DNA of 64,000 bases. Origin: Carposina sasakii. Lineage: Eukaryota > Arthropoda > Insecta > Lepidoptera > Carposinidae. Under the pieces are notes generated by a model. The model saw only the letters and a list, made by a program, of their open reading frames with translations. It did not search any database and was not told where the DNA came from. The stretch lies in NCBI GenBank assembly GCA_014607495.2, contig CP053152.1, forward strand, positions 7,626,001 to 7,690,000, given 5' to 3'. This document shows positions 44,968-56,694 of this stretch, piece by piece. The position numbers and the translations under genes are program-made. Each line of letters begins with the position of its first letter. Position 1 is the first letter of the stretch.

Positions 44968-45018
44968 TATACCCATAAAGTTGGCATACTTCCGAAGGTA
45001 TACTAACTTTATGGTATA
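44968..45018. repeat. Imperfect hairpin with about 22-bp arms
   Basis: ATACCCATAAAGTTGGCATAC at 44969-44989 pairs with GTATACTAACTTTATGGTAT, across a TTCCGAAG loop. Confidence 0.45.
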
Positions 45019-45103
45019 TAATGTACCTCATAATTACCTTACCATTGACAATTATTCTTGATTAACTCGTTATTGGTTATATAGGTACTTACCTTATACC
45101 TTC

Positions 45104-45136
45104 TTCAGCCTATTGCAGTCCACTGCCAGACGTACC
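45104..45136 (-). repeat. Retroposon tail fragment
   Basis: CAGCCTATTGCAGTCCACTGC is the reverse complement of the tail of the 33450-33703 family. Confidence 0.5.
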
Positions 45137-45298
45137 TTATACCTACCTATCTACTAAATAAATAAATACAATTTTAACGATGTAAAAATATTTTTTGTAA
45201 AATTACGGATTATTTACGGGAAAAATTTTGAAAATGTGAATTAAAATAAGATTTCAATATTTTGTAATTTCTTCTGCCATTGTCATTTCATCTTGTAG

Positions 45299-45567
45299 AT
45301 AAGGTGTTTTAAAAATTAGTGATTTATTTTGACACGAAACTAGGTAAGTAAAAAGAAACAACTTTAACCCCTCACTTTGGGACTAACTCAGAAATAGTGA
45401 CAAAAAAAACAGCTCTTCCATACAATCTTAAATAATTACTGCACTGAAATGTATGGAACAGTTGATTTTTTTCACTATTTCGGAGTTTGTCCCATAGTGA
45501 AAGTTGTTTCTTTTTACCTACCTAGTTTTGTGTCAAAAGCAAATCACTAATTTTGAAAATACCTTTA
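45299..45567. mobile_element. Foldback element with about 120-bp inverted arms
   Basis: The left arm starts ATAAGGTGTTTTAAAAATTAG and contains CACGAAACTAGGTAAGTAAA. The right arm is its reverse complement with scattered mismatches, ending AAAATACCTTTAT. Only a short spacer separates the arms. This is a non-coding, long-hairpin MITE. Confidence 0.65.
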
Positions 45568-46184
45568 TATTATAACTAGATAGATGGCGCCGATCTTTCT
45601 TTTGGTACCCGCGAGTAAACTGCTCTACTATAATATAGTATTACAGTACATATTACTCGTATGTCGGTATTCATTTATGAGACTGTAATGTACAAGATGA
45701 CAATTGCATTTATTGCATAATAAAACAAAACATTGTGTAAATATTTATTTATAACTACATACTTACATCCATCTATAGTGATTCTAAGAGCTTTCTCTAA
45801 TATACCGAAATTTTACTGTGCATTAGTAGAGAAGTACTTCGACAAGTAATGTACCTTTCATGGTATCTTTTCGCTGTTGACGCGTTGGTAGTTCACATAA
45901 TGTATTTTTAATTCTAAACACGATTTATGCTTGAAATAACAGTAAGTAACGCGTCATGATGTCACAGCATGGACTCGCGTACCCTTGCATACGTACATGT
46001 ATGTGGTAATATGATGAATTATGTATGGACGTAGACCCAAATTTGTAGAGGTACCAAGCCATCGCAATTACAGATTAGTTACACCCTTGGGTTCACACCG
46101 TCACCGCTGGTTGACGAAGTTCCGTCAATTTGGAACGTAAAAACTTTAATTATTGGGAAAGTTTAGCGAGAGATACTATTTTTA
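45568..46184. other. Intergenic or intronic DNA, nothing recognised
   Basis: No gene or repeat is supported. Confidence 0.3.
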
Positions 46185-47600
46185 ACCGACTTCAAAAAAA
46201 GGAGGAGGTTCTCAATTCGTCTGTATGTATAATTTTTTTTTTTTTTTTTTTTATGTATGTTCACCGATATTTTCGTCAATTATAGACGGATTTCAAAATT
46301 TTTTTTTGTTGGATAGAGTTCACTTCTGAGGTGGTCCCATTTTCACCAGGTCAGGATCTGATGATGGGATCCAGGAGAAATCAAGGGCAACCACCGAAAA
46401 TTGTATGCTCGTATGGTGCTTTTGTTACGTAATCATGTCTTACTCAGGTATATGCTTCAGGGTGTCAACATCTAATGCTGCTGTGCTGATGATGAAGCTA
46501 CAGAACTCCTTAACGGTTAGGAGTTTGGATACAGTACTGCAATTGGTCAATGGAAACTATTTAGTAGTATATAGGGCTAACGTGATACTTGAATCAACAT
46601 CTGGTGCTGCTGTGCTGATGATGAAGTTACAGAACTCCTTAACGGTTAGGAGTTGGGAGACAGTACTGCAATAGGTCGATGAAAACTATTTAGTATTATA
46701 TAAGGCTAACGTGTTACTTGAATCAACATCTGATGCTGCTGTGCTGATGATAAAGCTACAGAACTCCTTAACGGTTAGGAGTTGGGAGACAGTACAGCAA
46801 TTGGTCGATGGAAACTATTTAGTAGTATGTAGGGCTAACGTGTTACTTGAATCAACATCTGATGCTGCTGTGCTGATGATGAAGCTACAGAACTCCACAG
46901 TACTGCAATTGGTCGATGGAAACTATTTATTAGTATGTAGGGCAAACGTGTTACTTGAATCAACATCTGATGCTGCTGTGCTGATGATGAAGCTACAGAA
47001 CTCCTTAACGGTTAGGAGTTGGGAGACAGTACTGCAATTGGTCGATGGAAACTATTTAGTAGTATGTAGGGCTAACGTGTTACTTGAATCAACATCTGAT
47101 GCTGCTGTGCTGATGATAAAGCTACAGAACTCCTTAACGGTTAGGAGTTGGGAGACAGTACAGCAATTGGTCGATGGAAACTATTTAGTAGTATGTAGGG
47201 CTAACGTGTTACTTGAATCAACATCTGATGCTGCTGTGCTGATGATTAAGCTACAGAACTCCACAGTACTGCAATTGGTCGATGGAAACTATTTATTAGT
47301 ATGTAGGGCAAACGTGTTACTTGAATCAACATCTGATGCTGCTGTGCTGATGATGAAGCTACAGAACTCCTTAACGGTTAGGTGTTGGGAGACAGTACTG
47401 CAATTGGTCGATGGAAACTATTTAGTAGTATGTAGGGCTAACGTGTTACTTGAATCAACATCTGATGCTGCTGTTCTGACGATGAAGCTACAGAACTCCT
47501 TAACGGTTAGGAGTTAGGGGACAGTACTGCAATTAGTCGATGGAAACTGTATATGTAGGGCTAAGTGATACTTATACGGGTAGATACTACTCCTGAGATG
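46185..47600 (+). repeat. Dispersed repeat containing a 129/108-bp minisatellite
   Basis: The element appears to begin TTTTTAACCGACTTCAAAAAA and AGGAGGAGGTTCTCAATTCG, a common lepidopteran repeat start. From 46468 it holds nine tandem units, each starting CAACATCTGATGCTGCTGTG (46468, 46595, 46724, 46853, 46961, 47090, 47219, 47327, 47456). Units are 129 bp, or 108 bp where a 21-bp block is missing. From 46724 the order 129-129-108 repeats exactly with a 366-bp period. All these lengths are multiples of three, so a 268-codon frame (46711-47517) stays open. I take the frame as a by-product, because an earlier unit has a stop. Confidence 0.75.
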
Positions 47601-47634
47601 GTAACGATGAAAACCTTAGGTATACATGGTGTTT

Positions 47635-48015
47635 TTTCGTTGCCACCCTTAACTAAGGGTACGTACTCTATACATTAAATAAAGTAAGTTTATGCAAAAA
47701 AAAAATGCTGAGAAACGATGTAAATTTTTTTGAAACAATTTTTTTATTAGGTACTTGATCGGCGAAATGTACCTATATAGTGTCCAGTGTTTATGTTACT
47801 TTTTTATAGACAGATATTAATTATTTCTCGTGAAAAATCTTGCTACGCGCGTCTATGTGCATTCATGCAGAAAAACGCAGTCTATTTACTCAACTTTGGA
47901 CCCTAATATTTTGGAAACCAGACACTTCCCAGGTATGCTTCCAAGGAGAAAAATGATCGTGATGATGAGGAGATTACGTAGTTTTCGGGAACGTTGACGA
48001 CCAAAAATCAGCCTG
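47635..48015 (+). mobile_element. TA-flanked MITE C, copy 4
   Basis: It starts TA|CATGGTGTTTTTTCGTTGCC and ends AAAAATCAGCCTG|TA. It directly follows the minisatellite-bearing repeat. Confidence 0.65.
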
Positions 48016-48073
48016 TATAAACTAGCATCTATTTAACTCCACAACGCATTAACACAACTAAAAATCGAGAAAT

Positions 48074-48356
48074 AAACTGACTTTTTAAAAAAAAAATTAA
48101 CCGACTTCAAACTTTAACTAAAAATCGTCCATCAACACTACGTTACCTAGGCTGGCACCGACTCCAAAAAATAAGTGATAATTATAAATATTTAAATAGT
48201 TAAAGATGACTTTTTTAAAGTATTAGGTATTAAGTTGTAAATATTTAAATAATTTGAGATATTTCATATGTATCAAGTAGATAAATTAGTTACGTTATTT
48301 ATCGCTTTTTAGTTAAAGTTTGAAGTCGGTTAATTTTTTTTTTTAAAAGTCAGTTT
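48074..48356. mobile_element. MITE with about 51-bp near-perfect terminal inverted repeats
   Basis: The left end reads AAACTGACTTTTTAAAAAA, then TTAACCGACTTCAAACTTTA and ACTAAAAA. The right end is its reverse complement, differing mainly in A/T-run length. The 283-bp element is AT-rich and has no coding capacity. Confidence 0.7.
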
Positions 48357-50829
48357 TCATCTATCTATTTAACATTAACAGTAAACAAAAAGAATACAGC
48401 GGTAAATCTTAGATTTTTGGTTCCAGGTAGTGGTAGTGTGTTTTGGAAACTCCACTTGAAAACTTGAGTATTAATTTTGCAGTAGGTACCTAAATAAGAT
48501 TTGACTAATCAACAGAGTAGAAGATACAATAGACTGTGATTAAGAATAACAAATTTAACGTTGATTAAGGTTAAACAAAAGCTAAAGTGTACAAAAACCA
48601 CGCGATAATTAAAGAACAATACCTATGTAAAATCAAATTGTATTTAAGCACGCAATCTGTAAACAACTCTTTTACGCTAAAGTTGGTCGGTATCATGGTC
48701 TTTATAATGGGTGGTAAATTTTTCGTAGTTACCATAACTATTATGACGTTACAACTTTATTATTAAAGTCAAGTGTAAAGAAACAAAAACTTGCAAATCG
48801 GTCAGTAGGGCTATATATTGGAGTTTCAATATGAATGGCTATTTTTTGTCCATTACTCATAGATCTGCGCAATGCTTGTGTAACTGTACTATATCGTCGG
48901 ATCCGTTTGTCAAGGTGCTTTCATTACTCCTACACGTAGTTTTTTTGCCATCAGCTGGTGAATGGCAACCGCGTAGGAACCCACGCAGGCACTCGACGCG
49001 AGGACTCGGCCCACGGTATGTGGCGCTACCTCTTACGCAATGCTATTGGCATGTCTGCAAGTTTTTGCATCTGAAGATCTGTGTCATATCAGATTTACTT
49101 AGAATCTTTAAAAAAAAATGTAGGTCTGTTGAGGAAAATTGTTGTAATTACTCAGAAGGTAAACCTAGTCACTGCTAATTAAAGAGACCTTATAGTCAAT
49201 ATTTTAATGATTTCCTAATGCAATCAAGTGTGGATTTACGTGGGTAGCATAGGATGACAGCACTAGGCGATTCGTCGCTTTATCATCGGACGTCGGCTAT
49301 GTCTTATGTCAAAAGGGAATTAATTGTAGACCTTAATAAACATACCAAATTGGATATACCGTGTATTTACTCAATTGGATATTCTGCCATTGTAGGTGCC
49401 TATTTGATTTGCTATTGTTCTGTTACCTAATTATTTTTCGATGATATAATAAATAGCACTTATATGATGTAATATTATTATGTTTTCAACTTGGTAATTT
49501 ACAAATTTATTTAACACAAGTATCTATGCTTACCTACATCATCAAACTTTGCTGTGAGCAAGAAAATAAGTGGGTGGACGATCACTTCCTAGATCAAGTT
49601 TCTACAATTACTCAAGTTCTGCCTACATCTCAAAATAATAGTAATTATAACAGTAATGACTTTAAAATATTGTTTTCCAATATGGTTCCAAATAATGGAT
49701 TTAATTATATCTCCGCCATTATCTCTAATATCATTCGGCATATAAACATTTTCAAGTTTCCATAAAAGACGCCTCCACAATGTGAATCAGCCAGTGCCAT
49801 CAATTTAGGTATATTTGAAGTAAACTAATGAACTACTCACTCTATAAAGCATGAACACAAATTGAGCTGTCCACCTTGATATTTAAAGTGTTGTTTTTTT
49901 TCTAAAATGTCGCAGTGACGTGAAGTGTTAGCAGCTAAGGTTAGCAGCTACATAACGTATGCAGAATGAAGTTTTTTGTTTCGTAAGGAGGAGAAAGTGG
50001 CGAAGTAGTGGTGAAATCACCACCCACATCCAATGTGCCAAATCTTCGAGAAATACTCCTCGTTGCATATATGGCAGCTTAATCGAGGCAGCGAGTAAAA
50101 GTTGTTTTGGCTGGTAATAAACAGTATGAATGATCAAAAGGACGTATTTTAGGTAGGACAAAACTGGTACTACTGGTGCCTTTTAAGTTTGTCTTTTTGA
50201 TAGTAACCTAAGGTCATGTATAGGTAGATGTTTCACAAATATTTTAATTTCCGATAGCACCTAGATTTATTGCCTTTGCACACCTTGCAATCTGCTGTTG
50301 CTGCCAAATGTAATGCTGAAATCGGTGCAAGAAATTTTAGGACAAACTGCAATCCATTGGTTAGGTTAGGTTAGTCAATTACCTGTATAATAATATATCC
50401 TATTCGAATTAAGGGATTGGGCATAATTCCATTATTTGATGGTAAGCGTCCCTTTTAGCCCTAAACCTTAAGTTGGTCTTTGCTTTAGCAACTCTACTTA
50501 CGCCAAAACAATTACTGACGCGAATATATAATTTACATGTAACGTGTAGCCTGAAGAGATAGAAATTTAGCATAGTAATGACATAGACCATTTACATACG
50601 TCGAGTTGTAACTATTTTGTAATAAGTTAACAGTATCGCAGTTTATCACAGGTAGATATGCATATTACATGCGACTTGGGATTTCTAAAGACTATTTAAA
50701 TTTTGCACTCAACGTTTTCTATTAATCTATGAATATTTCTCAAGTTATTAATAAATAATATTAAGCTTAATTAGCTCATATACATAAAATTAAAGCTTAA
50801 ATTAATTCTTGCGCGTTACTTATCTTTAT
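48357..50829. other. Intergenic or intronic DNA with one weak exon candidate
   Basis: At 48955-49015 a 61-base GC-rich block lies between TTTTTTTGCCATCAG and CACG|GTATGT, a good acceptor and donor on +. Two of its frames are open, but the translations match no family I know. TTAGGTTAGGTTAG at 50361-50374 is a three-unit telomere-like run. Nothing else is recognised. Confidence 0.25.
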
Positions 50830-51000
50830 ATTTATACTAAATCTTTTGTTCGTGTGTTTGTAATTGAACTCCTTCTAAACGGCTGGACTGATTTTGATGA
50901 ATTTATGTGTGTTCAAGTGGGTTTGAGAATGGTTTTAATGGTCAACTAGAACAAGTTTTTTTGCAGTCCACGCGGACGGAATCGCGGACGTTCACTAGTA
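50830..51000 (-). repeat. RTE-like LINE 3' end
   Basis: Read on the minus strand it starts ACTAGTGAACGTCCGCGATTC and CGTCCGCGTGGACTGC, and includes TCAAAATCAGTCCAGCCG, the typical 3' region of lepidopteran RTE elements. Confidence 0.55.
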
Positions 51001-51604
51001 TATTATAATTATTATAATAAAGTAAAGCAGATATCAGCCAGCTCTTACGTCAGATACAAGTATGTATTATTTAACCAATATCATAACATTCTTTTTGAGA
51101 ATAGGCATGACTGTTGGCCGTGTCAGGCGATCATAGGATTTTATATTTTTCTTTTTTCATGAATAACAAAAAAAAACAATGCACGTAATCAGGGACGTAA
51201 TTACTATACGTACCATGATTTCTTTAGTACCAAAAGGTTTCCAACAGACAACAGACTGCAACTATAAGTATACAATTGAAGGCTAATAGTACGTCTGGGT
51301 CTATACGAGTATGAAGATGTAACAGTAAACATTATACAATTGTGGCATAACATTACGCAGTATGTGCAGCCCATAACAACCTTGCATGGGGCGCTGACCG
51401 TGACACTGGACGGACACTGCTCGCCGCTTGCTATAATATAGCTTTAACGACTCTTATATACAGCCATCGTTAAATCTATGGGATTGTCCAATAAACTACT
51501 GTCATTATAACAATATTGATTTGATTGATACATTCAGGAACATTGAATTAATATTTTTGCAGGTACTTTTACTAATTTTATAATTGCCTGTACTAAGTAC
51601 TTCA

Positions 51605-51835
51605 TCACATCACATCAGCATATTTCAGTCCACTGCAGGACGTAGGCCACTCCTAGAGCACGCTACAAGACTACTGACATAGAGGGATTTTTGCACTAGT
51701 TACTACGTTGGACAGTAAGATTGCCGTCAACACAGAACGCGAGGCGCTACTGCCTCCCGGAAGCTTACGATACCTATGGGCAGACATGGGGTGTAGCTAA
51801 GAATAGCAACTCTGCCGACATTACACGGCATTAAG
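51605..51835 (-). repeat. (TGA)n-tailed retroposon family, reverse copy 3 (diverged)
   Basis: CAGTCCACTGCAGGACGTAGG, TACCTATGGGCAGACATGGGG and CTCTGCCGACATTACACGGC align with 40137-40375. Confidence 0.6.
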
Positions 51836-53551
51836 TACCTACCAGTAAAATAATGAAGAAAATTTTATAGATGTATTTGGATTGGACCTAATAACATTCG
51901 CAGACCATATATCTTGCTTGTTTAATGTGCTTACTATAACGGGCGGAACTATGAAATATCACAGATCTATTTTTGTTCTAAAGTTGATTGATTTAACAAG
52001 ACATTACAAATCGCCACCATTCCGTGAGTAGGCTCACAAGTGAGCCCGTGTGAGCGCAACGTTAGCTGCACACTGCACTGCTTACACAGAAGCAGGTACC
52101 AAGAGGAGGTGGCATAACAATTTCTCTTCATAGAAGTGTCGCTATGTAAGGGACCAACAGGGCAATCGCGCAATTGTGAGACGTATTTACAGCTGAACAT
52201 AACCAAGAGTAGATTAACATTCGCTGCCGGCAGATTTTCTAAGCGTGCCGACATCAGTTCAACGCCTAGTGTCAGGACCATAGATAACAGAAACACAGGA
52301 GATGGGCCGCTAAGCGCACTTAGTTTGAGTTCTGATGTAAGCGGCTATAAGCCACACTTACATTGACATCTAAATAATAACACAAATTACACCCACATTG
52401 ATAAATCTCTGACACTCACACATTTAAGGCGGTACTCTCATTGGCGCGCACACATTGCTATCTACTGTGTAAGTACGCGCCTCAGTATAGCAAATACATT
52501 CAACAAATTTCACACGTACGCTAGTGATTGACTGTCGATAAATTTGTTATCGAGCACTTGCGTTGTTGCACATCGCGAACAATTTAGGCTTTAGTAGCTG
52601 GTCACAATACAATTTTAAACATGTTTTTACTTAGCTTCATCTTAAAATTCAACCTACTTTTTCTACTTCTCGTTGTCCGATTGAGCTTAGATTTTGAGTT
52701 GCATCACAGTCACAAAAGTATGGGGTCACAAATAAAAGGTTATTTTTCTTGAAGGGATAAAGAATAAAGTAAATTCGTAGCGGAGTCTTTAATAAATTAG
52801 TACGGTATGTAAATGTTCGATGGAAATAAAAAACTATAATAATATGCTTATTGGTAGTCATTTATTATCTACATTTTTATCACCATTATTAAACGGGCAA
52901 TCAATGTTGGGGTACCCCATTACGTCTCCTAAAATTATGTAATAATAGTATTTCCTAATTTTAAATGACATAAAGTCATAAATATGTCCTAAGTATCACT
53001 ACATAGTATAAAACAACCTCGCTTCCCGTTATCTGTCTGTCTGTCCCTATGTATGCTTAGATCTTTAAAACTACGCAACAGATATTATAATTTAAAAAAA
53101 TATTTATTAATAAGAAACACAAAAATAAAGAAAGTTGACTTTGCACACATCTACATTAATTTAGGTACTTTGTTACACTAATAATAATAAGTAATTCACC
53201 ATTGTTTTACATAAACATAATATTTTTTAAACTCTCAAAATTATCTACTTAACATTAGTTATTACTCGTAGGTACTATTCGCGGCAACGTGACGTATCGA
53301 CAACAAGAAATGACAGGTACAACTCTATGTCAAAGCGCTTAGCAGCGGCCGTGCGCGGGAGCGGCCGATTCAATATGCGCAATTATCATCACTCGGTCAA
53401 ACTGATTTCAACACCAGGCACGCTACACTTAGCGAGCAATGTATTAGGTTCAATCGTTAGGTTACATATGTCACTCAGTGAAAATTATTTTAACGAAATA
53501 AAATGAAATTTGGGTATAAATGCTAGAAAACAAAATTGTTATTGTACTTAC
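51836..53551. other. Probable first intron of the THAP gene and unassigned DNA
   Basis: The THAP exon's donor points into this region on the minus strand. I searched it by eye for the next THAP exon (the C-x2-H end of the zinc finger) and did not find one. The GC-richer block at 52010-52350 has open frames on both strands but no recognisable domain. Confidence 0.3.
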
Positions 53552-53622
53552 CTATGAAAAGTGACCCCTTCAAGTTTATGGTCACTTCGATTCTTGCACA
53601 CAACCACTGAACAAGCAGGCAT
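53552..53622 (-). CDS. THAP-domain protein, first coding exon only
   Basis: On the minus strand an ATG at 53622 opens 23 codons, MPACSVVVCKNRSDH and on to LEGVTFH, then AG|GTAAGTAC, a near-consensus donor at 53551. This is the start of a THAP zinc finger: the MP start, the first two zinc-binding cysteines (C-x4-C, residues 4 and 9), the KNRS segment and the GVTFH block. THAP proteins bind DNA; many are transcription factors or are derived from P-element transposases. The finger's second half (C-x2-H), the conserved Trp and the AVPTIF box must lie in later exons at lower coordinates, which I could not locate. The call rests on a short match plus a good splice site in the expected place. Confidence 0.6.
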
Positions 53623-53639
53623 TATAAAAAAACACTCCC

Positions 53640-53830
53640 GTGTGACGCGTTAGGCAATCAAGTCCCGACTGATTGCGTTTTCGCGATGTTTGCCTATTTT
53701 GTTCATAGTTCAATTACACCGCCCACGCCCCCACGGCCACTCTATAGATCTCTGTGGTCAGGACGCAAATACGCGTAAAGCCAAAAAGATGTAGTCGCCC
53801 GCAATGAATGCGCCCTTTACGCATCAACTT
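53640..53830 (-). promoter_or_regulatory. Likely promoter region of the THAP gene
   Basis: A GC-richer block directly upstream of the THAP start codon. On the minus strand, CAATCAGTCGGG at about 53678-53667 contains an initiator-like TCAGTC, about 50 bases before the ATG. The same place holds an inverted repeat, GCAATCA…TGATTGC. No TATA box is obvious. Confidence 0.35.
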
Positions 53831-55560
53831 GTCAATTTTTTATTTTTTAAAGAAAGTTCATATACGTGCTCACTGCGAAGTTTAAGGACTTTTTTTTATT
53901 AGTGTATAACGTGTATAATAATAATAATTGTTTTTATTTCAGACCAAAACTTTTATTGATCCAACTCGCCTTTTTATTTGCTTTATGTATTACACGCGAC
54001 CGTTCCAAATAACAAATAAGAACGGTTCTATCTATTACAGTACAGGTACCTTAACCAGTTAGATATATTGTTGATAAATTCATAGAAGTTTCTTTGATTA
54101 CTCCCCATGAGACAATTGGAAGCATTGTCTTTGCTTTGTGCATACATATACAGTTGGCATTTGAAGAGAATCACTTGGAATGGATGGGAAATACGATTTT
54201 CACTACATTGTTTTGTATATATATATGAAACGCATGATGATATGCTAAAAAATCTTATTACCTGTGGTACTTCACTTTTTATTAAGTTAATTTTAAATTG
54301 GTAGACATTCTGAAAATGTTAAAATACTATGAGCAGTGGCATGATGTCACCAACAACCACTAAGGATAGGTGAGGATAGGGCAACATCTCACTAAATTCC
54401 TAATTTCATAAATATTTGTTGAGTTATGGGGGTATTATAACACTAAAAATATATACGATATACGTATATAGCACAAATAAAAATTAATAACCATCCGTAG
54501 TTGCCACGGCAGCGATCACATCCTTGCATTTCATCAGGTGAGCTGACGGTCAAACGTCTAGCTATTGTTCAGCAAACCAGTTTTTATACTGAATAAAAAA
54601 TAATAAAAAAAACATTCGCAGTTTCACACATAGACATGCAAGAAGGTTCTACATGGCTAATTTCGTAATTATTGGGTTCATTTCAGCTTCAGTTATTGGT
54701 TTTGTCTATTAAAATTTTTGTCTAATTATACATTATATTATTATAACTAACATTCCTTTAGTAGGAGTATAAAAATACGTACCATTTAACTGTTATGCTA
54801 AAGTTTTATAGCCTTATTGTTAGATGGCATGGTGATGTAAAGTTAGCATTGGTTACAACACACGTCGACGATATTCGGAAGTATATTGTAGAGCGAATAT
54901 TTGCATCTATAGCAAGTGTACAGTAGCGCCACTGCGGGTTCAGAAGTCACATTGCAGCCGTCACATACATGTACGTTCATGTGACATTGCATAAGGAATG
55001 GCGAATACCGCAATATTAAGTTCTAACCTCCATGTTGAAGACACATTTAACGGTCGTATCGTGATTTACAGGTATGACCGAGGGTCTAGACATGAGCTGA
55101 TCCCATACGTTAAGCACAGAGCTTACAACGTACGTAGATACATTAAACCAGAAATAGGATAAATGTACGGGTATGGGCGACCCCTTGGTAGCTTTATAGA
55201 GTTAAAAGTCGTGACTAAATGCATCTGAATCTGATAATCGTATTCTAAAGTGCCTGAGACGAAAATTGTGTTTTTATCTATTTAGGTACGAATGGGTACT
55301 CATAGTTCAGTACTTTCTTTAAAAAATGAAAAGACAGTAAACATTATTGGCGATAGTTATACATATGTTTAGATTTTTACAGTAAGACATGACATTATCG
55401 TTAAATTTAAATAAGTGTTATGTTATATGTTGAAAATGATGTTACCCGTCAGCTTAAAGATAGTTTTACAATATATGTCGTGGAAAGTGCGTTGTAAAGA
55501 TTGACAGTAACTTGGTACGACAACAGTGGTAACGTTGCGTGCTGGAAGCCGAGCGCACGG
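53831..55560. other. Intergenic DNA with a repeat fragment
   Basis: Mostly AT-rich. At about 54500-54590, CATTTCATCAGGTGAGCTGACGG is a diverged copy of the 22200-22340 repeat. No gene is supported. Confidence 0.3.
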
Positions 55561-55567
55561 ACATTAG

Positions 55568-55738
55568 TATAAAACTAGAATTTCCCCGGAAATTTCAAGT
55601 TCAGTGACATCCAGAGTACTCGTATCTACATTATAGTGCTGCTATTCGTGCATTTTATTGTATAACATACTCGTTAAATGTTTCAATATGTGTGTTAATT
55701 TTTAACACAGTTAAAGATGTCAAAATTGTAATACTAAG
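55568..55738 (+). promoter_or_regulatory. Candidate TATA/Inr core promoter and leader exon
   Basis: TATAAAA at 55568-55574 is followed by TTTCAAGTTCAGTG. The A residues at 55597 and 55603 lie 29 and 35 bases past the first T, so an insect-type start site is plausible. A splice-donor-like ACTAAG|GTAAAAG ends a possible 136-base leader at 55738. No coding frame starts in it, and the next exon is not identified. Confidence 0.35.
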
Positions 55739-56290
55739 GTAAAAGGGTTAATGAAGTATTAGAAAATTTTAGTAGGTTATTGAGCTTTATAAAGCTCGTA
55801 AAGATTCGATTTTGCACTTCATCTCGCAAATTGCTGTGAATTCATGCAATTATGTATGGAGAGATGAATAATGTTGGCGATGCATATCATCAGAGATGTG
55901 CGGCGAAATTATGCAAAATTATAACGATCTGTGTTCAGATTTCTTGGAATTTTTTAAGTAGGTATATTTAGGTTTTACGTTTTACAAGTTTCAACATAAT
56001 AAATGATGTTCAACGACGCCTTTTTATCCTATTTCTTTACTTATATATTCCTCAAGCACATACTTAATTTGATTAATAACAGATACTTTAAAAACATTTA
56101 CAGGCTTAGCTTAAAAATTAAGATAAAAACTTGTAATAATACTCATGGAATCCCGAAACCAAAGCGCGCGTTGATGTCTAATGTAGGGATACACCAAAGT
56201 TTGCTTCCGATACATCTTGTTCTACATCAAAACACACACTGAAGAGTATTGGACTACCAATTAACTATACAGCAATGTGAACATTATACA
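55739..56290. other. AT-rich DNA, nothing recognised
   Basis: No gene or repeat is supported. It would be intron if the promoter to the left is real. Confidence 0.3.
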
Positions 56291-56550
56291 TATACATACA
56301 TATAATCACGCCTTTATCCCTTACGGGGTAGGCAGAGCACCAAGGGCCGATAGAACCACATGGTGCCACTTCTGACCAATTTTGAGGGTATAGTTGAGAT
56401 GTACAAGTTCGGTTAGTAGTGACAGGTGATCAGCCCATCGCCTACAAAACACCAAGACCCTCTTGTCCCTCTACTGACTTGTACAGTATGCCCGGGAAGA
56501 GAAGCAGCTGTCTTATTATACGTTTTTTTCACTCCCAGAGCAGCATAGAA
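56291..56550 (-). mobile_element. Family B retroposon, reverse copy
   Basis: It runs from TATAATCACGCCTTTATCCC to CAGAGCAGCATAGAA, the reverse complement of the full family B unit. It pairs with the + copy at 56695-56935 to form a long inverted repeat. Confidence 0.7.
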
Positions 56551-56694
56551 CATTATAATGGTAGTAAATATATCTATTTGAAAGAAAAACAACGTACCTA
56601 CCTACTAACTAACCCAATCCGCACTAATCTTAGCGAACACGGTATTGTACAATATCTACGCCTCCTACATAAAATTATATTTACCTAGTTGCTG

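Noticed and set aside
44610..44978. Overlapping open frames of 74-78 codons on both strands
   Set aside because: They arise from high GC with few stop codons; no domain and no consistent exon boundaries.
46711..47517. 268-residue repeat protein
   Set aside because: It tracks a minisatellite whose unit lengths are multiples of three; another unit contains a stop and there is no start context or splice signal.
50361..50374. Interstitial telomere repeat (TTAGG)n
   Set aside because: Fewer than three full units; easily chance in AT-rich DNA.
51967..52296. Second exon of the THAP gene in the 109-codon minus frame
   Set aside because: The translation lacks the C-x2-H pair, the conserved Trp and the AVPTIF box.
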